Below, piece after piece: positions 42,930 through 54,114 of a stretch of DNA of 64,000 bases. The first letter of the stretch is position 1, and each line of letters starts with the position of its first letter. The notes beneath the pieces were generated by a model. The model did not search any database and was not told the DNA's origin. It worked only from the letters and a program-made list of their open reading frames with translations. A program made the position numbers and the translations under genes. This DNA comes from Dermatemys mawii (lineage: Eukaryota > Chordata > Testudines > Dermatemydidae), in the NCBI GenBank assembly GCA_007922305.1, contig ML677366.1, positions 10,285,433 through 10,349,432 of the forward strand. Reading direction: 5' to 3'.

Positions 42930-44775
42930 AAACATATCCAATTAAAATTCAGTGACGGCAAAGGACTAGCACCTCTTTACTGTGGCATTTCTGTGATAGA
43001 GGAAGTGATTCCAAGGTTTCTACTTTACTTGTAAAGTCCTTGGGGATCCCTTGGGAAGTAAATTACTAAATATCAGGGTGACTTTCCTGGCTAAAAGTAG
43101 CTCAGCCCTCACAGAATACTTCTTTCATTGGTGTAGTCTGAAAGTTTCTCTCCAGGTTGACAAGTCCTTAGCCTGGGGGTCACAAAGAGGTTACACCTTG
43201 CTCTTCCCATCTTGCCGAATGGGAGCAGCAGGGCAGCACCAGTAAGAGATACGTTGAACACCACTGGTGTAAGATATTTGTTCATACATGGTTATCTGTA
43301 TGACACCGTGTATTTTATGTATTTTATGACGTCATTGCTAGAAAGCTCATGAACCCCAACTCAACACACAGCCCTTCCAACTCAATCACAAGCACCAAGG
43401 CAAAGCAGAGCCTTCCTCTCAACACAGAGTCACAGTCCTTGAAGTGAGGAATCAGAGAACCAGTGAGCTGTGGGCCGTACTGTTCCCCTGCCTCTCCCAG
43501 AGCAATTACAAAACTTGCATTCGCTCTTTTTTATTCTCCTGCTGCATGGCCCCCACCCTGGCAGAGGAGTTTTGAGTGGTCACTTTGGGGTGTATCCCGT
43601 CCCCAACCCTCATTCTCAGAGCACCAATCAGCCCCTCGTGTATTTATCAATGAGCAGAACAGTAGGCTGGGCACATCAGGAGTTGCGCACCTTTCTTCCA
43701 CATCAGCCTCAAATGTTGTTTTGTTTTGTTGGACTTAGTTCTGAAATGTGTTTTCGATAAAAACATGGGGTTTGTGTTGACAAGAGGAATGCTGGAGCAG
43801 ACCACTGGCATTTCATTGCAGCCACAAGTGCTACTTTTGAGGGGCCCCTGGCGGTCAATTTCACCCAGCAGGAATCCTGGCTATCTTCTGCACCAGGGCT
43901 TCAGAGTATCCACGGAGCTACTGTCAGCCGAGCGGTGAGATCTCTATTGTTTAAACACTCCCTGTTGACTCAGATTTGCTATATTGACACACAGTATTTA
44001 GAGCCTCTCTTCCCTGAGCCATCCCTTTCTGGCTTTCTAAGGTTACCCTGAAAGGGGAGAATGGGGGTGTTAGTGCTTTCCTTGCTTTCTTTCTTGTAAA
44101 TATCCCAGCGGGATCTTTTGAAGACCTTGGCAAAAGCCCAACCTGGGAGGGTGGATGTGTAGCATTGCCCGAGGGATCACACCTCAGGAGTGCTTCAAGA
44201 GTGAGCTACTGCCACCTGTGAGGCTTGCTTGGGAGTTCAAAAGACATTGCTCCTTGAGACAGCATTTAAAAGAAAAACGGGGACCTCCAGGCTTGAAGCC
44301 CCCTCTGCCCCTTTACAGTAAGCAAGTGCTCACCTCAAATATTCAGAGTCCTTCCTCTCAGCACCCTGAAAATGCTTTGGGTTGGAAATGCTGTCCCTGC
44401 TCAGAGGGCAGCTCATGCTGTAACCGGTGAAAAGGTGTGGAGAGGGCTGCTCTAGCCTGCAAACAGTTGCTGGCCAGAACAACTGTGACAGCCTCTGGAG
44501 GCTCCCACTAGCTCCGTTCACCTGCACACCCCCATGCTGATGGGCTGTACTTAAAGGCCTGCTACACTGAAGGTCAGTGCAAAGACTCTCGTTGACTTCA
44601 ATGGGCTCTGAAGTGGCTTTTAGTTAATTGCCCACGGTCATGCTTAGACTGAGTGTCCAAATCAGGAATAGTTCCCAAGAATCTTTACTCCCAGTTCCGT
44701 GCTATAGCCACTAGCTAGCTGGATTGCTAAAGAACCTAGATCCAGATAACTCCTCCTCCTGTTGAGAAACCATGG
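42930..44775. other. Noncoding DNA with one short repeat
   Basis: 44,560-44,630 ('cgttgacttcaatgggctct') is a short sauropsid repeat. Overlapping frames at 43,463-43,760 conflict with one another and have no domains. Confidence 0.3.
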
Positions 44776-44779
44776 GATA

Positions 44780-45620
44780 AGAACATAAGACCGACCATAC
44801 TGGGTCAGACCAATGGTCCATCTAGCCCAGTGGCCTGTCTTCCAAAAGTGACCAATGTCAGGTGCTTCAGAGGGAATCACCAGAACAGGCAACTGTTGAG
44901 TGATCTATCACCTGTTGTCCACTCCCAGCTTCTGGCAGTTAGTGGTTTAGGAATAACCTAAGCATGGGGTTGCATCCCTGACCATCTTGACTAATAGTTG
45001 TTGATGAACCTATCCTCCATGAACTTATCTAATTCTTTTTTTTAATCCAGTTATATTTTTGGCCTTCACAACATCCCCTGGCAATGAGTTCCACAGGTTC
45101 GTTGAGTGTTATATAAAGAAATACTTCCTTTTGTTTGTTTTAAACCTGCTGCCTATTAATTTCATTCAGTGACCCTCATTTGTGTGTTATGGAAAGGGGA
45201 AAATGACCCTTGCGTGTTCACTTTCTCCACACCATTCATGATTTTATAGACCTCTATCACATCCACCTTTATTCTCCTCTTTTCCAAGCTGAAAAGTCTT
45301 TTTAATCTCTCCTCATATGAAAGCTGTTCTATATCCTTCATAATTTTTGTTTCCTTTTTCTGTATCTTTTCCAGTTCTAATTTATGCATTTTGAGATGGG
45401 CTGACCAGAACTGCATGCAGTATTTAAAGTATGGGTGCACCATGCTTTTATATAATGGCATTATGGTATTTTCTGTCTTATTGTCTATCCCTTTCCTAAT
45501 GGTTCCAAACATTCTGTTATCTTTATTGACTGTGGCTGCACATTGAGCAGATGTTTTCAGAGCACGAGCCACAATGATTCCAAGATCTCACCGTTTATCT
45601 CTTTTTCCGGATCATCTAGA
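44780..45620 (-). mobile_element. CR1 LINE, 3' tail plus end of reverse-transcriptase region
   Basis: The + strand starts with the terminal 'gataagaacataagacc' octamer repeats and 'tactgggtcagaccaatggt', then runs 740 bases into coding sequence. The minus-strand translation (45,162-45,572) contains 'SLKTSAQCAATV', 'GIDNKTENTIMPLYKSMV' and 'YEERLKRLFSLEKRR', blocks of the CR1 C-terminal reverse-transcriptase region. Upstream coding sequence is truncated, with a further gap of about 213 bp at 45,587-45,589 relative to the copy at 25,228. Not functional. Confidence 0.93.
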
Positions 45621-45624
45621 CAGG

Positions 45625-46290
45625 CAGGAAAACTCAAGAAGTTCCCCTTGCTAAGCTTCATGTGAAACATCCAGTGTAGTGCATGGGGCTTCTTGCCCCT
45701 GGAGATCTCATAAGTCCATAGATCCTGAAAGGATAATCCTATCCCACCCCCTCAATTCACCTCCTCAGGTCCACAGAGGCAGGAGACATTCGCATGCATG
45801 GCTTGCCTTGTATGGCTTCCCCTCAAGCAGCAGCTATGCTGCCAATAGTTGGATCTCTCTGCTCATGGAAGGAACTCAGAGAAAGTTAATGCTAAGCTAA
45901 CCAATGGGGCTAGGAGGAGGTGATGATGCAAGAGGGAGGCCCCACCCTCTGATCCACCACTTCATACCCCATCTCCTGGAAGCCTGTGATGCCCCAGCAG
46001 GGTTCTAGGGAAAAAATGGAGATAGATATGGAACTGGCATCTTTTACATTCTGCATAGGCAGGAGGAAATCTGCAAGTGTGTGGCCCCAGGATCCCAGAG
46101 AGATGGTATGGGTGTTAAGGACCATGCCTGCCTAGAGGACGATCGTTTTAGTCCTAAAATGAATGGGCACCATGTGCATCCACAAAATGTAAAATATTGT
46201 TTAAAAAAACCCACATTTATTCTTTCAAACAAATATTCTTCTATGGGTCTAAAAAACAAAACTTCCAAGGAAATGAACAAACCTGAATAC
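45625..46290. other. Noncoding DNA, nothing recognised
   Basis: No repeat or exon is clear; frames at 45,679-46,296 lie on both strands without domains. Confidence 0.3.
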
Positions 46291-46291
46291 T

Positions 46292-46315
46292 ACTAATAAA
46301 TAATAATAATAATAA
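46292..46315. repeat. AAT trinucleotide run
   Basis: 'taataaataataataataat' with one interruption; a short microsatellite. Confidence 0.85.
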
Positions 46316-46369
46316 CCCCAAATGCCTTCTTGATTTCAAGCACGGTGAATGAATGCTTTTGAAAAGCAA

Positions 46370-46770
46370 GTCAAATACTCAGGCAAAGCTAAGCTCATTT
46401 ATTGTCCAGCTGCTCTGATGGACTTCACAATCTCAAATAGAATCAAGTCCAGGTGGAAACAACTGCGCTTGACATGAGCCCCTGTAACATGGAACTAATC
46501 AAAACCCTGGAGCAGGAGAGTGAAGAGGAGGGAGAAAACAAAAGGAGCCCAGCAAATAAAAATAAATGCATACATAACTTTGCTATCCTTTAAATAACCT
46601 TGCAGCTGAAACATGAAAGTGCTCAGATAAGCCACCTTTTCTGAGCAAACCCAGCTAATGCAGTGTGCAGATTTGACTTGACAGTTTTTTCAATAGGCTA
46701 GTATTCCATAGCTTTGCGTATTGTCTGCAGCTGGACACTGCCAACGGTCTGGAAAATAATATCTTCTCAA
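46370..46770. other. Candidate conserved noncoding block
   Basis: A repeat-free stretch with 'cagctcatttattgtccagc'-like text, 'caaataaaaataaatgcata' and 'gcgtattgtctgcagctgga'. Balanced composition and lack of repeat decay make it a good candidate for cross-species comparison. No motif proves function. Confidence 0.25.
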
Positions 46771-46774
46771 ACGT

Positions 46775-48640
46775 CACCTCCTCCCCTCTCCTTTTTCTTG
46801 TAAGCATCCATATTATTAATAGGAGGCAGCTGGTTCCTATTAATGTTGGGAAACAAGGTCTATCTCAGGAATTATGGTTTAAATTGACTTGTAGACTGGG
46901 GGAATTAGCCAGCTGCACCTGGCCTAACATGGGTATTTTCAGCCATACTAATCATAAACAGGGCTTTGTTCTTGTGGTGTCCACTTGGGTCTCTCCCTTT
47001 TTACTTTGGAGCATGAAATATATATATATCCATATATATATTAACCTGTTAAAGGAATTAATCAGGGAACTAAGTACCTTGTCTCTCTGGCAAGTGGGTT
47101 GCATGTTTGTCTGTTTTTTAATCAAGGTCATTAGATTTGCATCAAAACCAGAGCAGGTCTTATAGCTTTGCAGAGGATGTGGAAAACTTGGTGGTTGGGG
47201 GCACAAGTTCTTTGGCAAAGAAATCATGACTAAGCAATATCCTGGTGGCACAACTGAGGAGAGCAATGCAGTATGGGGAGTGGGCGGGGGGGGGCTATGC
47301 ACTACACTAAAATAGGGGAGAGAGAGAATGTTAGCATTCAAAGCAAAAATCCCAGTGTGTTGCAAATCATTCTTAAGAATGTGCTACAATGCAGTGGGAA
47401 TGTAGCTGTTTTCCCATCAACATCCATGCATGGCAAAATAATTTTGCTTATCCAGTGCTTTCAGATCAAGGTATGATACAATGGATCTACATTTATTCAC
47501 AGTGGGCGGGGATGGATGAGATAATCTCATTAGTTAACTTCTTTGTTTGCCTCCTATATTTGCCTTCTCAAGTAACAGCTCCACTGCTGTCCCAAATACT
47601 AGGGCCATTCCCTATGACCTTTGAATGGAACACGCTCTCTGCTGACGTTCTGAAGCAGCTCATGCACAAGAAGAACGGATCCAAATCTTTAACTGCAACT
47701 TAAACCAAAGCCAAACTGCACCTTTATGGAGGTTGGCAGATGACTAGACAGCTTCTCTCTCTCTCTCTCTCCCATTCCCACTGCCCCCGTCTGCCTCCCT
47801 GCCCAGCCCTGGTACTTGTAAATCACCAGTCTCTATGGACTGGATTGCAACCTTAAAATCCATCAGGTCAGCACATACTTGTGCTTTGAAAGTCACCATC
47901 TGTTCCCTGTTCTCTCTTTGTTCCATGGATGAAGCAAGTTTTACCAGCCCTTTTCTGGGCAGTTTTGTTCCACAACCCTGCTAGTCAGTGCATTGGAGAG
48001 CAAAGTACAGGTATGCCCAAACATTGCCCCTACTAACCCTTCCCTACCAACCTACCAAGCATCCAAACTTTGGAGAGTCAAACCCAATTCTGAACCTACT
48101 TGTTCTCCTCTCAGTAACCAAAACACCTCTCAGATGGAATATGATGCTTGTTCACCGCTGCGGGAAACCCTACTCAACAGCTCGATTCAGGAAGGGAAGA
48201 ATAACTCAGCCAGGATAAGAATGTGAGGATAAGGTTACAGCCCTGGAGGTAGATAGCTAAACATGTCAGCTATCGCTGTGTGGGCAAATTCTGACCTGCC
48301 AGTCTTCAGAGACACTTGAACCTTCTATCCCTGTGCTCCAGTAAATGACTCTGGAAATAAGACTTTGTCTATGCCAATACATGATTTATTATTAATTGAG
48401 AATGAAAAGAACTCTCTTGGCTTTTGGAAAACTTCCTAAGAGTGTGTCAGAGTTACACACGCCTAGAGGCCAAGTCTCACTGATTCTCTGGACGTGGGAA
48501 CGGTGAACCTCTTGGAGGTGACTGGGGGGAAAAAAACGAAAGAGAGAAATGACAAGACCTTAGTCATTCAGCAAAAGGGGGCCAGAGCTCTTAGATTGTC
48601 ACCTAGTGAAAAACAGAACTGGAGATGGAACTGTGGATGA
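46775..48640. other. Noncoding DNA with simple repeats
   Basis: Contains a TA run at about 47,017-47,041, a G-run near 47,285-47,293 and a CT run at 47,754-47,772. Frames of 60-137 codons overlap these runs or each other and show no domains. Confidence 0.35.
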
Positions 48641-48644
48641 ATCA

Positions 48645-49008
48645 TAGAATATCAGGGTTGGAAGGGACCTCAGGAGGTCATCTAGTCCAACCACCTGCTC
48701 AAAGAAGGACCAATCCCCAACTAAATCCCAGTCATGACTTTGTCAAATCTGACCTTAAAATTCCCTTAATATCCACCACCTCCCTAGGTAACCCATTCCA
48801 GTGCTTCACCACCCTCCCAGTGAAAAAGTTTTTCCTAATATCCAACCTAAACCTCCCCCTCAGCATCTTGAGACCATTATTCCTTGTTATGTTGTCTGCC
48901 ACCAATGAGAACAGTCTAGATCCATCTGCTTAGGAACCCCCTTTCAGGTAGTTGAAAGTAGCTATCAAATCCCGCCTCATTCTTCTCTTTTGCAGACTAA
49001 ACGATCCC
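48645..49008 (-). mobile_element. CR1 LINE, avian/reptilian-type 3' end
   Basis: Starts with 'aatcatagaatatcagggtt', then 'ggaagggacctcaggaggtc', 'atctagtccaaccacctgct', 'cattccagtgcttcaccacc' and 'cccagtgaaaaagtttttcc'. This is the classic CR1 3' end with octamer-like 'catagaat' at its terminus. It differs in sequence from the CR1 copies at 44,780 and 59,936, so it belongs to another subfamily. Truncated at about 49,008. Confidence 0.93.
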
Positions 49009-49009
49009 T

Positions 49010-49440
49010 CACAGTCATTTCTGCATTTGTCACCTCCAGACTGGACTACTGCAATCCACCGTTTCTGAAAATGAATGTGAAAACAATGCAAAGGCTCTGC
49101 CTGTGTAAATATGGCCTCCTCCATGGTTTAAAGGTGACTATGAGTACACCAGGCTTGTCCCCACACTGGCTCCCAGGCTGCTTAAAGACCAGGGTGCTAA
49201 TCTCCAAAGCAATAAATGGATCAAGTCCCCATTACATTGGAGATGGTGTCTGTTTTTATGGACTAAGGAGTCAATTGTGCTTGGCTACAACCATGTAGAT
49301 CACAAAGCCTGGGACCAAGTGCTGAGAGCCAGGGATGAAACGCTCTCAGCGGAATGGCTCCAGCTGTGGAATGAACTTCCAGAGGATATTCAAAACCAGA
49401 ATTTAACCACCTTTAGGAAATATTGCAAACCCTTTCTCTT
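49010..49440 (+). mobile_element. L2-like LINE, reverse-transcriptase C-terminal fragment
   Basis: The + translation from 49,024 gives 'FVTSRLDYCN', the conserved block near the end of L2/CR1-clade reverse transcriptases, then 'SPHWLPGCLKTRVLISKAI', 'INGSSPHYI' and, after a frame change, 'LWNELPEDIQNQNLTTFRK'. The order fits an L2-type element (SRLDYCN, HWLPV, NG.APxY, LWNSLP). It needs at least two frames, so it is a pseudogene. It meets the CR1 head-to-head at about 49,008. Confidence 0.8.
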
Positions 49441-49444
49441 TGGT

Positions 49445-51315
49445 ACTCCATGGGCAATGGAGACCGCACTTCCCCTCTCCTCACTACAGATATCCCTCAA
49501 GATTAAGGTCTGGAGACAGGGTGGAAACCTTCCCTGGTGCCGCTACCCAAGCTGTACCAGTTCTGTGGGTAATCAGGAGCCTTTGGTCTCCAGAGCTGCC
49601 AAGCAAGCACCTCTAATGCGCACAAACTTCGCACCTCCCTTCTCTCTCCAAAAAATGTGACACTGCAGCAAAATAGGCAGAGGAGAAGCTCGGAAGGGGA
49701 CTAAGGCCAGATTTCCATATGGGGGATGATGCACAATTTGTCTCTATAACTGGGGAGGTTGCCGATTTCAGAACAAGAGCCCATGAAAAGAAGCCCCACG
49801 GGGTCATTGTATTTATTTGGTTGGTTTTCCAGATTGTTCAGTTATGCGAGTTTAAATATAAGCCAAATGTTCTATTAAAATCCACGGAAAGACATGTTTT
49901 TTGATTTACCAACGGGGGAAAAAAATAGATTCCAACAGCCAAGAACAGAGGTCCTCATTTGTAACCATTAACCCTCATGTAGTTAAAGGTCACCACAAAT
50001 TGTAGACTGTGGATTCTAGCACTATATATATATACACACACACACAAGCTACATACTTATTTTCCACAGTGTGGTGCATGGTGTGCTTTTAACTGCTAAG
50101 GTTTGAAATGGGGATGCAATTCAAAGAAGCTGACTGATTCTATGGAGGGGTCTCTCAGGAGGGGTTAAGCCAGCTCTGTCTGACAAGGCAACCAAAAGTG
50201 TGGGGGGTTTGTGAGCTAACTCATTGCTACCTTCCCAGCTAAGAGAGCAGAGCATTCCTAGAAAACCAGTCCTGTTGAGAAACAATTCATCTAAGGCAGG
50301 GGTGTTAGAAGTGCATCTGCCAATGCCTTTTATTGCTGCTTGTGGCTAGTCTTCTCCTCCTCTGATTGCAGGAAAGGGGTGCACTTAGTATTGACAACCC
50401 CAGGCTTTTGAAAATCAGGAATCAGGCTCTATAAGTCACAGGATGTGTTTTGATGTGCATGATGTTTATTTTGCCATCTGGGTTTTAAGTCTTGGGTTAA
50501 CTTTTTCCTCCACAATCACAAGGGTCAATTATTTACTTTTTTTTTTAAAAAAAATGGAAGCTGAGAGTTTCATGCAATCACGTGACTCCAGGAGCTGGGG
50601 CTTTATGAAAAACATCAAATAGCACAAGACTTGTGATAAAGTTGTTAGAGTTGGCAACACTGTAAACAGCGGGTTTATATTGCTTGTGAACTTAACAAAG
50701 ATGCAATGTTTAGTAACCCATAAAGAAAGATACCAGCACAAGCAGAGAATACGATCAGGTGCATATGGTGCTTGTGTAGCTTAAATGCAGCCTGTGAGCT
50801 CTTTGAAAGATACTACGGAAGTCCTAGGTTTTAAAAATGTTGGGCACCAGATTTCAAAGGTTCCTTGTCCTGGCCCCAAACATGTAATCGCAGATTCCCC
50901 AGGGGAGAAATGCTCTCACTGTATTGCAAAAACCTGTGTTTGTGCAAAGACGGTGAATTCCTCCAAGCTGGGGGGTGGGGGGGGGGGAAGAAGAGGAGAT
51001 TTCACTAATTTCATCAGGAGGAGCTGGGCTTAGGACCGTCACCCTGAAAGAAATGTGGCGGTACCCATCCAAATTCCAACTGTCACACAAATATGCCCAT
51101 TAAAGCCCAAATTCTGCAAGCTGCTCCTTTTGGATAAAGATCTGCCTCCCAGTAAAAGCCCGCTGACTTAACTGGAGCTCTGTATGAGGCCACGGGTGCA
51201 AAGGATTTTGCAGGAGTGAAGCCTAAGCCTCCAAGCTCCTCCAGGGAGCACAGCCTGAGCACCTGAGCTGTGGGCTGAGGAGATCTGCAGGGCTAAGAGA
51301 AGGGATGCTCCCCCT
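49445..51315. other. Noncoding DNA with simple repeats
   Basis: A TA/CA run lies at 50,021-50,046 and a G-rich run at 50,970-50,988. No exon or recognised transposon. Confidence 0.35.
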
Positions 51316-51320
51316 TCAGG

Positions 51321-51745
51321 CAGAAGCGCCAACTCCGTGGGTGCTCTGGGGCTCCGAGGGCGGGGAGCAGCGAAGCTCCCCACCCCCTCGCCCCAGCTCA
51401 CCTCAGCTCCACCTCCGCCTCCGCCTCCTCCTCCTTCTCCCCTGAGTGTGCCGTATCTCCACTTCTCCTCCCAGCGCTTACCACAGGGAAACAGACGTTT
51501 GGCGGTGCAACAAGCTGTGAGAGGGAGGGGGAGGAGCGGGAACGTGGCGTGCTCAGGAGAGGAGGCAGGAAAGAGGTAGTGCCAGGGCGGGGATTGGGGA
51601 AGGGGTCCAATAAGAGCAGGGAGGGGGCAGAGTTTGGGCGGGACTTTGGCGGAGGGGTTGGAATGGGTGCGGTGTGGAAGGAGGCAGTTCAGGGTTGGAG
51701 TCGCGGAGTAGGTGGGGGGGGGGGGGGGGGAGCGCCCCCCCGCGC
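51321..51745. mobile_element. hAT-type GC-rich element, sister of the 26.0-kb copy
   Basis: The left end 'cagaagcgccaactccgtgg' and interior pieces ('aagctgtgagagggaggggg', 'gcgtgctcaggagaggaggc', 'gggattggggaaggggtcc') match the layout of 26,044-26,443. The right terminus ('ggcgcctctg' type) is not found; the element ends near a G17 run. The 226-codon minus-strand frame (51,168-51,848) is a compositional artefact of this GC-rich DNA. Confidence 0.7.
51714..51730. repeat. G17 homopolymer next to a C-run
   Basis: Seventeen consecutive G, then 'agcgccccccc'. It could form a G-quadruplex or hairpin, but such runs are also prone to length errors in sequencing. Confidence 0.9.
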
Positions 51746-51749
51746 CCCG

Positions 51750-52120
51750 CGAAGATGTTGCCGCCGCTCCAAGAAGGCGAAGGAACGGCAACAAACCCAC
51801 TCCGAGCAGATGCCATGCTGCCTCTGCTCTCAGTTCCATGGGGGACAATAGTCAAGAGTGACCAATTTATCCCCCCACCCCGCCCCCATATACACAAACC
51901 ATGAGATCAGCAGGCCAGAGAAGGAGCAGGAGGTGTGTATTTCCAGCCTGAGTAGTAACAGGAAGACCCAGAAACCCCACTCGATCCTCCAGGGATAGTC
52001 TTGATCTCATTTTGCAAACCCAACAGGACTAGATACTCTAGTCTGAAAAGGACATTGAGATAAGGTCTAAACCTTCTGAGATCAGCAGGCTAGTCTCTGG
52101 ACAGTCGCCTTCCTGCTCTG
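51750..52120. other. GC-rich then ordinary noncoding DNA
   Basis: 51,750-51,830 ('aagatgttgccgccgctcca', 'ctccgagcagatgccatgct') may be part of another GC-rich transposon. The rest is unique. Confidence 0.3.
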
Positions 52121-52126
52121 CTAGGG

Positions 52127-52512
52127 CAGTGTTTCTCAATCTTTACATGCTGGTGACCCCTTTGGATTTAAAAGAAATTGTGGCCCCCTCCCCTAGAAAA
52201 AAATAGTTCCCCCTTCCTTAAGCTCAGAGCTTTGGCACTTCAGCACCCCCTTCCGTCCCCCTGCAGCGTGGGACTTCAGCAGAACACTGCGATATGGGGC
52301 TCGGGGTGGGGGGGGGGGAGAAAGGGAAGGGCGCCTCAGGGCTTCAGCCCCGCTTGGGGCCAAAACATGTACATTAGCTTCATGGGGTCCCTATGACATG
52401 AGACCCCAGGCAACTGTCCTTCCTACCTTTTAATACCAGCCCTGCTTGCAACCCCTCTAAACCACTCCCACTATCCCCATATGGATCACGACCCCCAGGC
52501 TGAGAAACTCTG
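52127..52512. mobile_element. hAT-type non-autonomous transposon
   Basis: Terminal inverted repeats 'cagtgtttctca' (52,127-52,138) and 'tgagaaactctg' (52,501-52,512) match at 11 of 12 positions when inverted. Subterminal 'gtgacccctttgg' and 'atcacgacccccaggc' are also mirrored. Flanking octamers match at only 4 of 8, so the duplication has decayed. A C/G-rich interior with a G-run follows the pattern of this family. No transposase. Confidence 0.85.
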
Positions 52513-52514
52513 GC

Positions 52515-52795
52515 CTACAGGCTACACACAAATGTGTGAGGCGTCCCCCTTTCCCTTGCTGCAGGGAACGGTTTCCTTGCATTCCTTTACCATTAAGAGA
52601 CACAAGAGTCCTATCGCAGTCGAAAGGGCTGGGGTACAGAACAGCTTACCCTTTCCTATCAGAGGATAAACCACTGCTGTCTCTTGGTAATCTTGGCTGC
52701 GCAGTCAGACTCTGCATCACTAACCACTTCAGCTATTTGCCAAACAGTGTATAGTTTGAGGCATGCATCTGGCAGGCTACGGTTGCCTTGAGCTG
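52515..52795. other. Noncoding DNA, nothing recognised
   Basis: Short frames on the + strand show no domains. Confidence 0.3.
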
Positions 52796-52799
52796 GGAA

Positions 52800-53290
52800 C
52801 AATGACTGTTGTGAGAAGGGTGAGGGGAATTAAATGTATCACTCAACCACAAAGGAGGGAAATAAAGGCATTTCACATACAAGGCAAATGGAGATTAAAC
52901 AAAGTCCCACTTTCTCTGGCTCGCTGGGCCCTTGGAGAATCGCAGAGACTACAAAACTGTGAAAACAATAACCCCAGCTGCGAGAGCAATGAGGCAATTT
53001 GTTAGGGAGATGACATTTTTAATGAGAAACACTAGCTGGAAGAGAACAAAAGGGCCTGTTTGGTCAGAAAGATGCTCTTGATAGTCCTCTGAAGTGCATG
53101 AAAAAGTAATTTCATTCAGCGTCATACCCAAAGCAGCTGAATTTCCTGAGGCTCCAGATGTTGTCCAGTGCAGATGCTGAACAAATGGAACTCTGTCCCA
53201 ACAAAATGAAGAAAAAAAACACAGCACCAGGGCTTTACAGGCTTAAAAAGCTGACAAAATAATTGCGAGGGGGAAGAAAGGGAAGTCTTG
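52800..53290. other. Candidate conserved noncoding block
   Basis: A repeat-free block of even composition, for example 'caatttgttagggagatgac', 'atttttaatgagaaacacta' and 'gtaatttcattcagcgtcat'. It lies between two transposon clusters yet contains none itself, which may reflect constraint. No domain or motif proves it. Confidence 0.25.
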
Positions 53291-53570
53291 AAACTGGACC
53301 TGTTTTACTAGATATGGAATAAGTAGCTTTTAATTGTCTTTCAGTTAATTGAAGGAGTTGAAGGTGTGGATTAGCAAAATACAAAGCTCTGGCTGCCTGT
53401 GCCATTTTCTGGCCTTCCTCTGCTCTCTCTAGAGAGTTATTTGGCTCTAATTGTGCTGATTTTGCTCCCAAGAAAGGGTCAGATTCTGCTGTCTTTATTC
53501 ATGCCAGCAGTTAGTGGGACAACTCGCAACAGGAAATGCTACTCCATGAAATTGAAGATCATAGAATTAG

Positions 53571-53732
53571 CCCCTAAACAGGGCTGGCTCCAGGCACCAG
53601 CCCACTGAGCACGTGCTTGGGGCGGCACCTTCTAAGGGGGTAACAATCTCGGGGTGGCACTCAGGGTTTTTTTGTTTTTGTTTTTTTTGCTTGGGGGGCG
53701 GCAAAAAAGTTAGAGCCGTCCCTGCCCCTAAA
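53571..53732. mobile_element. Miniature hAT element with perfect 8-bp duplication
   Basis: The element spans 53,579-53,724 (146 bp). The flanks 53,571-53,578 and 53,725-53,732 are both 'cccctaaa', a perfect 8-bp target-site duplication. The ends 'cagggctggctc' and the inverted 'gagccgtccctg' match at 10 of 12 positions. A T-rich run with a G6 run sits near the right end. No coding capacity. Confidence 0.95.
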
Positions 53733-53844
53733 CAATTATAATCAATATATCTATGAGCAACAAACATGGGTTACTTTTTAATGGTGACTAATACTTTAAA
53801 ATACGGCCCCTTTGGAGAGTAAAATAACAATTCTGTGTTTCACT

Positions 53845-54110
53845 CAGGGCCATCCCTACACATACACAAAGTATGCAGCTGCATAGGGCATCAGGCCCAA
53901 ATTTCCTGGTGCCTTACACAGCTGCGTGCTGTTCCAGCCCCTGGCCTGCCTCTTCCCCATGGCCCCAGCCCTGTCTCTTCCCACCCCCATGCCATCCCAG
54001 TCCTGCCCCCACTCTTCCCCTTCCCCAAAGCTCCCACCCTACTCTGCTGTAGCCCCTCCTCCACTCTCCTGAGAGTGCCCCCCAGTGCAGGTAAGGATGG
54101 GTTTCGTTTC
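53845..54110. mobile_element. Probable hAT-type element, right end missing
   Basis: The left end 'cagggccatccctacacata' resembles a hAT 'cagggccggccct' terminus. It is followed by GC/pyrimidine-rich interior ('ccccatggccccagccctgt'). No matching right end was found; it is truncated or a false call. Confidence 0.45.
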
Positions 54111-54114
54111 ATTT

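Noticed and set aside
48990..49298. 102-codon frame as a gene
   Set aside because: It starts inside the CR1 tail and continues into the L2-like fragment; it is a chimera of two LINE relics.
51168..51848. 226-codon minus-strand open frame, the longest in the window
   Set aside because: It runs through a GC-rich hAT-type element and a G17 run. The product is low-complexity proline, serine and glycine text from compositional bias, with other long frames overlapping on both strands.
52127..52512. 8-bp target-site duplication around this hAT element
   Set aside because: The flanking octamers match at only 4 of 8 positions, no better than a loose chance match, although the terminal repeats are clear.
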